This document shows positions 1 to 5,999 of a stretch of DNA of 15,754 nucleotides, in pieces. Every line of letters begins with the position of its first letter. The first letter of the stretch is position 1. The translations under genes were made by a program, and so were the position numbers. The DNA lies in NCBI GenBank assembly GCA_964526375.1, contig CAZGLK010000016.1, positions 1 through 15,754 on the forward strand, given 5' to 3'. Source of the DNA: CAZGLK01 sp964526375. Lineage in GTDB: Bacteria > Patescibacteriota > Minisyncoccia > JACQLN01. The notes beneath the pieces are model-generated. The model was not told the origin of the DNA and made no database searches. It worked only from the letters and a program-made list of their open reading frames with translations.

Positions 1-158
1 ACACCGGCGGCACCGGTTTGGGTCTGTACGTGGCTAGTATCATCACCGAAGCCCACCACGGCCAGATCAGCGGCCATTCGGAAGGCAAGGGCAAGGGGAG
101 TACCTTTACTATTAAGATTCCAACGGAGGAGTGTGCGAGGAGAAATAATGTCAGTTAA
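1..158 (+). CDS. Sensor histidine kinase, C-terminal end (5' partial)
   Basis: Only the last ~51 codons are present, read in frame from base 3 to the TAA at 156-158; the gene starts outside the window. The peptide contains GGTGLGLYVASII followed by SEGKGKGSTFTIKIP. This is the G2 box of the GHKL ATP-binding domain and the closing beta strand of a sensor histidine kinase. By family, the protein would autophosphorylate on a histidine and pass the phosphate to a response regulator. Its sensor and dimerisation parts are not visible. A second, broken copy of the same tail lies at 1061-1179. The family call is firm; the signal sensed is unknown. Confidence 0.85.
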   Translation, partial: TGGTGLGLYVASIITEAHHGQISGHSEGKGKGSTFTIKIPTEECARRNNVS

Positions 159-171
159 CAATCAAATCCTG

Positions 172-230
172 CTGGTAAAATGAACTCGACCCCGTCCCTT
201 CGACAAGGTTATTGCGGGGTATTCTACCAG
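172..230. repeat. Three-tier stem-loop after the histidine kinase gene
   Basis: Three nested helices can be drawn: CTGGTA (172-177) with TACCAG (225-230), CCCCG (190-194) with CGGGG (215-219), and CCTT (197-200) with AAGG (205-208) around a CGAC loop. No T-run follows on the forward strand, so it is not a classical terminator. It lies between the kinase stop and the convergent peptidase gene. It could be a transcript-end structure or an intergenic repeat. Confidence 0.4.
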
Positions 231-259
231 TTATGAGTCTAAGTCAATCAATTTATAGT

Positions 260-871
260 TTATGCAATTAATGTTTTTTCGCCCTCTTTTACTAAAATTG
301 CTTGAGAATTGGTTAGCCTTTCAATTTTAACATTATTTTTGGCTTCAAATGATTTAATTTCTTCTTCAAATTCAGAGGAATAATGAGGAAAGATAATTAA
401 ATCTGTGATATTAAAACCATTAAAGTCGGTAAGGCCAATTTCATTTACATCGGGATCAACTTCATTTGCTATTTGGATTGAAGGACCCACAATAAGACTG
501 CCTGCGCTAACTCCGATGTATATGCCGTCTCTTTTTAATAACGACTCTATTTCTTTATCAAAATTCATTTCTCTGGCGAATTTCATTAGTTTGAAAGTAT
601 TGCCTCCGCAAACATATACGACATCGTATTGAGAAAGGTCTTTCAGTCCATCATTCTCAAAATCATAAAAATCAATGACATTAAAACCAACAGATTTCAA
701 TTGAGATAAAGCCGATTGAGAATATTGATTATTTTCCTTGCCAGAAGATGCGGTTGTAATAATTACCGCCCTTTTAGAACTTTTTGAATCAATAATTTTC
801 TTAAACCTGTCATACACATTTTTGCTGGAAATACCCGTTGACGTGAGAAAAATAATGCCTGATTTATTCAT
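260..871 (-). CDS. Peptidase S51 family protein (dipeptidase E-like)
   Basis: A 203-residue protein with the marks of the S51 family, soluble serine peptidases whose best-known member, PepE, cleaves Asp-X dipeptides. Visible motifs are VYVCGGNTF (residues 86-93), the nucleophile elbow GVSAGS (120-125, Ser122 as nucleophile) and FPHYS with the likely catalytic His163. The length is close to the usual ~200-230. There is no signal peptide, so it is probably cytoplasmic. The reverse-strand ATG has no Shine-Dalgarno site. The gene is visibly more AT-rich than the aspS-gltX block and lies between an intact and a decayed histidine kinase tail, which suggests insertion or transfer. Substrate specificity cannot be read from the sequence; some S51 relatives are cyanophycinases or have other substrates. 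Confidence 0.85.
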   Translation of the reverse strand: MNKSGIIFLTSTGISSKNVYDRFKKIIDSKSSKRAVIITTASSGKENNQYSQSALSQLKSVGFNVIDFYDFENDGLKDLSQYDVVYVCGGNTFKLMKFAREMNFDKEIESLLKRDGIYIGVSAGSLIVGPSIQIANEVDPDVNEIGLTDFNGFNITDLIIFPHYSSEFEEEIKSFEAKNNVKIERLTNSQAILVKEGEKTLIA

Positions 872-1060
872 AGATTTGATTAATAATTATTTTACTCCAT
901 TCTGCCATTTTAATAATAAAAATGCAATAAAAAACCAAGAGGATATCTTGAAAATATTTAATAAATAGCCGAAACAAATCTTTTCTTCCTTGATAAAAAA
1001 AGAAAATGGGGGGTGCAAAAATCAGAAATTGGAGAAGAAAATTTTGTTGAGGTATAGCCT
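872..1060. other. AT-rich spacer without a supported gene
   Basis: This is the region upstream of the reverse-strand peptidase gene. It is rich in A and T and holds no open frame with recognisable protein character. Any promoter for the peptidase gene should lie near its left end, but no convincing -10/-35 pair stands out. Confidence 0.5.
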
Positions 1061-1179
1061 CACTTTTGGCGGGGCGCGGGAGTGTTGTATTATGCAACAA
1101 TCCTTCCGAAGGCAAAGGCAGGGGGAGTGTATTCACTATAAAAATACCGACGGAAGGACTGCGGGATGAAAATGGGTAA
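1061..1179 (+). pseudogene. Decayed histidine kinase C-terminal remnant
   Basis: In the frame starting at 1105 the DNA reads SEGKGRGSVFTIKIPTEG and runs to a TAA at 1177-1179. This matches the intact kinase tail at 85-158 (SEGKGKGSTFTIKIPTEE), and the DNA is also clearly alike. Just upstream, in a different frame (1070-1105), the peptide RGAGVLYYATIL resembles GTGLGLYVASII of the intact copy. The stretch between the two boxes, equal to TEAHHGQISGH in the intact copy, is missing. The fragment therefore looks like a kinase 3' end broken by a deletion with a frameshift. No start or upstream kinase domain is visible. Confidence 0.65.
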
Positions 1180-1379
1180 AAGAGTGACAGGTAGACACTT
1201 AAAGATTCCTAACCTATACAACAATATTTACCAAATTAAGTCAAAACTATCATTAAGAAACGATCGTATGATAATGACTTAATTCCTGAGTTGGATTTTA
1301 TAGACTCTGGATCGCGTCCTGAATCTACATCTACTCCTCCTATTGCCCCTTTTTCCAAAATAAGGTTACAATAGGTGCA
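1180..1379. other. Spacer upstream of aspS
   Basis: This non-coding stretch runs between the kinase remnant and aspS and contains one copy of the 28-bp palindrome (1250-1277). No clear -10/-35 pair was found for aspS. A short AGGTG lies five bases before the aspS ATG and may act as a weak ribosome binding site. Confidence 0.5.
1250..1277. repeat. 28-bp palindrome, copy 1 (upstream of aspS)
   Basis: Outer arms TCATTA and TAATGA enclose the core AAACGATCGTAT with two variable bases on each side. The same layout recurs at 10046-10073 and 10114-10141. This copy also has a second inverted pair, AATTAAGTCA (1234-1243) and TGACTTAATT (1275-1284). On the reverse strand it carries the TAATGATA tail shared with the other two copies, so it lies in the opposite orientation. 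Function unknown; it could be an operator or a recombination site. Confidence 0.8.
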
Positions 1380-2768
1380 ATGGAACGGATTTTTATCAAA
1401 GATACTCCCTCCAAAATAGGGGAGGGGGTTAAGGTTTGCGGCTGGGTTAACAGCCGGCGGGACCAGGGCAAGATTATTTTCATTGACCTGCGTGACAGCA
1501 GCGGCATTTTGCAGTGCGTTTTTAGCCCGGACGATAAAGAATTGCTCGCGGCCGCCGATGTCTTGCGGCCGGAGTGGGTGGTGGAAATGGAGGGAGAAAT
1601 CGTTAAACGCCCGGCCGGTATGGTCAACCCAAGCATTACTACCGGCGAAGTGGAACTAAAAACCACGCGGCTGGAGGTGTTTAACAAAGCCCAAACTCCA
1701 CCTTTTGCTCTGGACAGCGTTGGCACGGAAATAAACGAGGAACTGCGAATGCAGTACCGCTACTTGGATTTGCGCCGGCCCAGATTGCAAAACAATCTCA
1801 AGCTCCGCCACCAAATAATCCAATTCATCCGCAACTGGCTAAGCCAGAAAGGTTTTGTGGAGGTAGAAACTCCGATTCTTACCAAATCCACGCCCGAAGG
1901 CGCGCGCGACTATGTGGTGCCATCTCGCCAACAACCGGGCAAATTTTACGCCCTGCCCCAAAGCCCCCAGCAGTACAAGCAACTTCTGATGGTGGCTGGA
2001 CTGGAAAGATATTTCCAAATCGCCCGCTGTTTTAGAGACGAAGACACCCGAGGGGACAGACAGCCTGAATTTACTCAATTGGACCTAGAAATGTCGTTTG
2101 TCTCACAGAGTGACATCTTAGATTTGACTGAACAACTTTATACCGACTTGGTTTATAAACTTTTCCCTGAAAAGCGCATCAGTCAAACACCCTTCCCGCG
2201 CCTGACCTATCAAGAGGCCATAGAAAAATGGCAAAGCGACAAACCAGACTTGCGAAAAAATAAAGAAGATCCCAACGAGCTGGCCTTTGTTTTTGTTATT
2301 GATTTCCCTATGTTTGAAAAAAAAGGTGACGGTTCACTCGGGGCAGTACATCATCCTTTTACCTTGCCGCAGACGCAAGATATCGGCGAATTAAAAAAGG
2401 ATCCCTTAAATGTCTTGGCTTATCAACATGACCTAGTGCTTAACGGTTATGAAATCGGCGGGGGCTCGATGAGGATTCATCAACCGGAGCTTTTGGAAGC
2501 AGTTTTTGAAATACTGGGCCATACCAAAGCAGAAATTCAAAATAAGTTTGGCCACATGCTGGAGGCTTTTAGATATGGTGTGCCGCCGCATGGCGGCATT
2601 GCCCCGGGCATTGATCGTTTAATAATGGTTTTGCAAAACGAGCCCAACATCCGCGAAGTGATTGCTTTTCCCAAAACAGGGGATGGACGGGATTTGATGA
2701 TGGGATCTCCGGCAGAGGTGAGTAAGGAGCAGTTGAGAGAATTGGGCATAGGGATTATTGAGAAATAG
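1380..2768 (+). CDS. aspS: Aspartyl-tRNA synthetase, short form
   Basis: A class II synthetase of 462 residues that attaches Asp to tRNA-Asp in the cytoplasm. The N-terminal OB-fold anticodon-binding domain covers about residues 1-105 (GWVNSRRDQGKIIFIDLRD). Motif 1 is near GFVEVETPIL (158-167), motif 2 is FRDED (218-222) with the bacterial-type DTRGDRQPEFTQLDLEMSF, and motif 3 is GGIAPGIDRL (405-414). Bacterial AspRS is usually about 590 residues. Here the chain passes from DKPDLR (~291) almost directly to FVFVIDFPMFE (~303-313), so the GAD insertion domain is absent. ATG at 1380 gives the correct N-terminus; AGGTG five bases upstream is a partial Shine-Dalgarno site. Whether it also charges tRNA-Asn cannot be told from this window. 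Confidence 0.95.
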   Translation: MERIFIKDTPSKIGEGVKVCGWVNSRRDQGKIIFIDLRDSSGILQCVFSPDDKELLAAADVLRPEWVVEMEGEIVKRPAGMVNPSITTGEVELKTTRLEVFNKAQTPPFALDSVGTEINEELRMQYRYLDLRRPRLQNNLKLRHQIIQFIRNWLSQKGFVEVETPILTKSTPEGARDYVVPSRQQPGKFYALPQSPQQYKQLLMVAGLERYFQIARCFRDEDTRGDRQPEFTQLDLEMSFVSQSDILDLTEQLYTDLVYKLFPEKRISQTPFPRLTYQEAIEKWQSDKPDLRKNKEDPNELAFVFVIDFPMFEKKGDGSLGAVHHPFTLPQTQDIGELKKDPLNVLAYQHDLVLNGYEIGGGSMRIHQPELLEAVFEILGHTKAEIQNKFGHMLEAFRYGVPPHGGIAPGIDRLIMVLQNEPNIREVIAFPKTGDGRDLMMGSPAEVSKEQLRELGIGIIEK

Positions 2769-2785
2769 AGATTTCTCAGATCCCC

Positions 2786-2888
2786 AATGTCAAAATCCAA
2801 ATACCAAATAAAACTCAAAGCCCAAAATCCAAATTTGTATTTAGTCATTTGGATTTGATTTGACATTTGAGCTTTGAAATTTGTCATT
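2786..2888. repeat. Quasi-palindromic intergenic repeat between aspS and scpA
   Basis: The left half strings together words such as AATGTCAAAATCCAAAT. The right half, read on the other strand, gives AATGTCAAATCAAATCC and similar words. The whole forms a long imperfect hairpin of low complexity. It fills almost the entire spacer and ends about ten bases before the scpA ATG. No T-run follows, so a terminator role is doubtful. Confidence 0.65.
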
Positions 2889-2897
2889 TTCCTGGCT

Positions 2898-3635
2898 ATG
2901 TATCAAGTCAAGCTCCGTCAATTTGAAGGTCCTCTGGATTTGCTGGCTCAACTTATAGATACCAACAAGCTGGAAATAACCGAAATTTCTTTGGCCCAAG
3001 TTACCGATCAGTTTTTGATTTATCTTAAAAACAAACCAAGTGTCGGTTTAGAAGAATTAGCTGATTTCTTGGCTGTGGCCGGGAGGTTGGTTTTAATAAA
3101 GTCGCGCTCGCTTTTGCCGTATTTGGAAGTTACCGCCGAAGAAGAAGGCGACATTCAAAGCCTTAAAGACCAATTGGCCGAATACCGGCGTTACCGCGAG
3201 CTGGCTAAAGAAATCGGCGCTCTGGACAGGTCGCCCGCAATTTGCCATAGCCGCGGTTATTTGCAAAACACTAAACCAGTTTTTTATTTTCCCCCCAAAT
3301 TAAAAACAGCCAATCTGGCCGCGGCTATGGAAAACCTTCTGCAAACCATAACTTTGCCTCAGCGGATTCCCCAAGCCCGGGCGATTGACATTATATCGCT
3401 GGAACAAAAACTGGCCGAAGTGACACAGACACTAAAAAATTCAGCCGAGCTAAAGTTCTCGCAGCTATTAAAATCCGACCAAGCCGAAGAAAAGGTAATC
3501 ACATTTTTGAGCGTGTTGGAATTGATTAAGCAGAATATGGTGGTAACTAATCAGAAATATAACTTTGGGGAGATCACACTGCTACGAAATACGAAACCCT
3601 ACGAAAATACGAAAAAACCGGTTATGATTTCGTAG
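2898..3635 (+). CDS. scpA: Segregation and condensation protein A
   Basis: ScpA is the kleisin subunit that bridges the SMC heads and binds ScpB in the bacterial condensin complex on the chromosome. The N-terminus reads YQVKLRQFEGPLDLLAQLID, matching the family's F.GPLDLLL..I motif, followed by LAQVTDQFL and LVLIKSRSLLP. The C-terminal winged-helix part ends near FGEITLL. I chose ATG 2898 (245 residues) over TTG 2874, which would add eight residues from the intergenic repeat. The last ~17 residues (RNTKPYENTKK and on) are encoded by a quasi-palindromic repeat that has run over the original end of the gene. There is no Shine-Dalgarno site. scpB follows 33 bp downstream. Confidence 0.92.
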   Translation: MYQVKLRQFEGPLDLLAQLIDTNKLEITEISLAQVTDQFLIYLKNKPSVGLEELADFLAVAGRLVLIKSRSLLPYLEVTAEEEGDIQSLKDQLAEYRRYRELAKEIGALDRSPAICHSRGYLQNTKPVFYFPPKLKTANLAAAMENLLQTITLPQRIPQARAIDIISLEQKLAEVTQTLKNSAELKFSQLLKSDQAEEKVITFLSVLELIKQNMVVTNQKYNFGEITLLRNTKPYENTKKPVMIS

Positions 3636-3667
3636 ATTCGTGTCTTGTTCGTATTTCGCAGTTTTTT
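3582..3667 (+). repeat. Inverted repeat with T-run at the scpA-scpB junction
   Basis: The left arm begins CTACGAAATACGAAAC (3582 on). The right arm, read in reverse complement, begins CTGCGAAATACGAAC (3661 back). The loop region holds the small palindrome AACCGGTT. Six Ts follow at 3662-3667, one base before the scpB ATG. The shape resembles an intrinsic terminator or attenuator, but it sits inside a gene pair whose products work together. It overlaps the scpA 3' end. Confidence 0.6.
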
Positions 3668-3668
3668 G

Positions 3669-4229
3669 ATGAAAAAATCATCCAACAATCTAGAACACAT
3701 AATGGAAGCACTAATGTTCGCTTACGGTGAGCCGTTGAGCGTTAAAAAACTGGCTACGGTCACACAAAGAAGCGTCAATGAAGTCACGGTCGCTCTGCAT
3801 AGTCTGAAAGGAGCTCTATCCCAACGCGGCTTAAGACTAATTGATCACAACGGTGAATGGCAGATGATAACTGCGCCGGAACTGGGTGGCTACATAGAAA
3901 AGCTGGTCAAAAGCGAGTTGAGAGAAGAAATAACTCCAGCCAGTTTGGAGGTGCTGGCCGTTATAGCTTACCATGGCGGGGCCAACAGGGCAGTGATAGA
4001 ATCTATACGCGGAGTAAATTCCAGCTATGCTTTAAGAAACTTGATGTTGCGTGGATTGATAGAAAAAGAAACCAACGACAAACACTTAACCAGCTATCGG
4101 GTGACTTTAGCCACCTTGCGCAAGCTGGGCTTGGAGAAAATGGAAGACTTGCCCAAGTTTAGAGAATTTCAGCAAGAGTTGGAGAGGGTGGAAGGATTAT
4201 TGACAAACCAAAAGATTGAAAATGTCTAA
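3669..4229 (+). CDS. scpB: Segregation and condensation protein B
   Basis: ScpB is the winged-helix partner that dimerises on ScpA and regulates SMC. Family features are LEHIMEALMFAYGEPLSVKKLA at the N-terminus, then GEWQMITAPELGGYIEKLV, and the well-conserved LEVLAVIAYHGGANRAVIESIRGVNSSYALRNLMLRGLIE in the second winged helix. I chose ATG 3669 (186 residues); an upstream in-frame TTG at 3645 would only add repeat-encoded residues. The length is typical. The pair scpA-scpB is the normal bacterial arrangement. There is no Shine-Dalgarno site: the ATG follows a T-run directly. Confidence 0.93.
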   Translation: MKKSSNNLEHIMEALMFAYGEPLSVKKLATVTQRSVNEVTVALHSLKGALSQRGLRLIDHNGEWQMITAPELGGYIEKLVKSELREEITPASLEVLAVIAYHGGANRAVIESIRGVNSSYALRNLMLRGLIEKETNDKHLTSYRVTLATLRKLGLEKMEDLPKFREFQQELERVEGLLTNQKIENV

Positions 4230-4352
4230 TTCCCAATTCCCAATTTCTAACAAAATGCCCAATGTCAAAATCCCAATGTTCAAAAGTAATTAGTCATTAG
4301 TCATTTGAAATTTTATTGGAAATTAGAAATTGATCATTGGAAATTTATGAAG
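4230..4352. repeat. Quasi-palindromic repeat between scpB and dacA
   Basis: The left side repeats AATTCCCAATTTCTAAC and AATGTCAAAATCCCAATG. The right side carries ATTGGAAATTAGAAATTG, close to their reverse complement. It is of the same kind as 2786-2888 but with partly different words, and it fills the spacer up to about ten bases before dacA. No gene or promoter was recognised in it. Confidence 0.6.
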
Positions 4353-4363
4353 AATCATAGATT

Positions 4364-5377
4364 ATGAAACCAACTATTACCACTCTTGTGGTCTTCCTCT
4401 CGGCAATCCCGCTGTTATTAATGTCTTATCACCTGGGCACTCCCGAGCAGTTTTCGCACACTAAAATAGCAATCGGTGACTATCTAAACCGTCCGCCTTT
4501 GGGCTCGGTCCTGGGGTTGCCAACCCGGGCCCAAATACCCGAGCCGCAGCCCCAACCCCAGCGCCAGGCCGGGGTGGCCGATTTAGACATTCAGGCACGC
4601 TCGGCGCTGGCTTGGGACATAAACTACGATCTAACCCTGTTTGTCAAAAATATGGAGGAAATGCGCCCCATAGCTTCGCTCACCAAACTGGTTACGGCCG
4701 CGGTAGTATTGGACCAGGCTCAACCAGAGGAGGTAGTTACGGTATCTTCGGCCGCCGTGGCACAGGAAGGTGTGAGCGGGAATCTGTATCCGAGCGAGGA
4801 GTTGAAAGTGCATGATCTTTTAGCGGCCAGCTTGTTGGAATCAAGCAACGATGCCGCTTTCGCTTTGGCCGAGTATGTTGGCCAAAAAATACCTTATCTG
4901 TCGCAGAACCCGCCGCTTTCCAACCAACAAGTTTTTGCCAGAGCCATGAACGAAAAATTTGCCCAGCTTGGGCTAACTCAGAGTTATTTTACCGATCCGG
5001 CGGGGCTGGATGATCGGAACAGTTTCAGTTCGGCACACGATCTAGTGCGGTTTATAAAATATCTTAGAACCAATCCCCGGTACAATCTGATTTGGCAGAT
5101 CCTTCAGTTAAAAACTTACAAGACCCAATCTGCCGATGGCCGGATACGGCACGAATTCAAAACCACCAATCCTTTTTTGGAAGAGTTTGGCAATGTGATT
5201 GGCGGCAAAACCGGCTACACCGGCCTGGCTTTGGGCAACATGATATTGGTTATGTTCACCCCCGATAACACCAGCGAGGTTATCTATGTGGTTTTAGGAT
5301 CATCCGATCGCTTTGGTGACACCAGAAAATTGGTAGAATGGGTTGGGCAGGCTTGGAGCTGGCCGACAGGACAATGA
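4364..5377 (+). CDS. dacA: D-alanyl-D-alanine carboxypeptidase (peptidase S11, low-molecular-weight PBP)
   Basis: A 337-residue serine carboxypeptidase that removes the terminal D-Ala from peptidoglycan stem peptides outside the membrane, thereby limiting cross-linking. All three penicillin-binding motifs are present in order: SLTK (105-108, nucleophile Ser105), SSN (160-162) and KTG (282-284, GGKTGYTG). The N-terminus TTLVVFLSAIPLLLMSYHLG (about 6-25) is a signal peptide or signal anchor. A proline- and glutamine-rich linker (about 59-68) precedes the catalytic domain. No C-terminal amphipathic anchor of the DacA type is obvious, so attachment may be by the N-terminus. ATG 4364 has no Shine-Dalgarno site. 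The gene stands just upstream of the mraY-ftsW-murG group, in keeping with a cell wall role. The symbol is by family resemblance. Confidence 0.9.
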   Translation: MKPTITTLVVFLSAIPLLLMSYHLGTPEQFSHTKIAIGDYLNRPPLGSVLGLPTRAQIPEPQPQPQRQAGVADLDIQARSALAWDINYDLTLFVKNMEEMRPIASLTKLVTAAVVLDQAQPEEVVTVSSAAVAQEGVSGNLYPSEELKVHDLLAASLLESSNDAAFALAEYVGQKIPYLSQNPPLSNQQVFARAMNEKFAQLGLTQSYFTDPAGLDDRNSFSSAHDLVRFIKYLRTNPRYNLIWQILQLKTYKTQSADGRIRHEFKTTNPFLEEFGNVIGGKTGYTGLALGNMILVMFTPDNTSEVIYVVLGSSDRFGDTRKLVEWVGQAWSWPTGQ

Positions 5378-5445
5378 TAAATGACAAATGACTATGACAA
5401 TGACGATTGACAATGACTATGACAATTACGGATGACAATTATGGA
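5378..5445. repeat. ATGACTATGACAAT-type repeat, left flank of the four-helix gene
   Basis: Short units such as AATGAC, TATGAC and ATGACAAT recur. They are matched in inverted orientation by GTCATAG-type units on the other side of the four-helix gene (5793-5827 and 5948-5999). The repeat runs into the 5' end of that gene and supplies its first codons. Confidence 0.65.
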
Positions 5446-5820
5446 TTCAGGTTCAGGGAATGGGATATTTATAAAGATGCCCGATCTTTTAGAGTTGAAA
5501 TCAATAAACTTTTGAGCACATATCCTAAGGAAGAAAAATATGTGTTAGTTGATCAAACAAAGCGGGCACTTAATTCTATAGTGCTTAATATCGCCGAGAG
5601 CGCCAACAAAAATACTGATAAGGATATGCGGCTATATATTAACAGAGCTCATTGTTCTTTGGATGAGGTTGTGGCGTGTCTAGATTGTGCCCTTGATGAT
5701 AGTTATATTTCGAAGGATAGATATCACGACGCAATGCAGTTGGCAAGCAGTTTGGCCAAAAGACTCCGTGGCTTTACTTCACACTTATCCAAGGTCGATA
5801 GTCATAGTCAACAGTCATAG
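5407..5820 (+). CDS. Four-helix bundle protein (23S rRNA intervening-sequence protein family)
   Basis: Up to 137 residues. The core from FREWDIYKDARSFRVEI (about residue 16) through ALNSIVLNIAES and DEVVACLDCALDDSYISKDRY matches the family called four helix bundle or S23/IVP protein, first known from ORFs within 23S rRNA intervening sequences and related to Avd of diversity-generating retroelements. The molecular function is not established. The start is uncertain: TTG 5407, ATG 5413 and ATG 5419 are all in frame and all lie in the repeat. The last residues (KVDSHSQQS) are repeat-encoded too. The gene thus sits between inverted repeats, like a small insertion between dacA and mraY. The scaffold gap begins seven bases after its stop but does not break the frame. 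Confidence 0.85.
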   Translation: MTMTMTITDDNYGFRFREWDIYKDARSFRVEINKLLSTYPKEEKYVLVDQTKRALNSIVLNIAESANKNTDKDMRLYINRAHCSLDEVVACLDCALDDSYISKDRYHDAMQLASSLAKRLRGFTSHLSKVDSHSQQS

Positions 5821-5827
5821 TTATCGT
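5773..5827 (+). repeat. 55-bp exact duplicate, left copy at the gap edge
   Basis: Bases 5773-5827 are identical to 5928-5982 and end exactly where the Ns start. The left copy includes the 3' end of the four-helix gene. The pattern is that of two contig ends that overlap but were not joined. Confidence 0.9.
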
Positions 5828-5927
5828 NNNNNNNNNNNNNNNNNNNNNNNNNNNNNNNNNNNNNNNNNNNNNNNNNNNNNNNNNNNNNNNNNNNNNNNNN
5901 NNNNNNNNNNNNNNNNNNNNNNNNNNN
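5828..5927. other. Scaffold gap of 100 Ns (probably false)
   Basis: There are exactly 100 Ns, a common placeholder length rather than a measured one. Both edges carry the same 55 bases. If the edges are merged and the Ns removed, the four-helix stop and the mraY start are 24 bp apart with no missing sequence. Confidence 0.95.
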
Positions 5928-5982
5928 TTTACTTCACACTTATCCAAGGTCGATAGTCATAGTCAACAGTCATAGTTATCGT
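5928..5982 (+). repeat. 55-bp exact duplicate, right copy at the gap edge
   Basis: Identical to 5773-5827. After the shared part, GTCATCCGTCATAGTAATC continues into the mraY ATG at 6000. The GTCATAG words are the right flank of the inverted repeat around the four-helix gene. Confidence 0.9.
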
Positions 5983-5999
5983 CATCCGTCATAGTAATC

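Noticed and set aside
864..1136. A 90-residue reverse open frame
   Set aside because: It runs antisense over the kinase remnant and AT-rich spacer; its composition (proline-rich start, hydrophobic stretch from AT-rich DNA) and lack of a start signal do not support a gene.
1285..1379. Promoter for aspS
   Set aside because: TTGGAT and TATAGA lie too close together, and no -10 box has a partner at 16-18 bp; no call made.
5687..5956. An open frame across the N gap
   Set aside because: It exists only because Ns break no frame; it overlaps the four-helix gene out of frame and vanishes when the false gap is closed.
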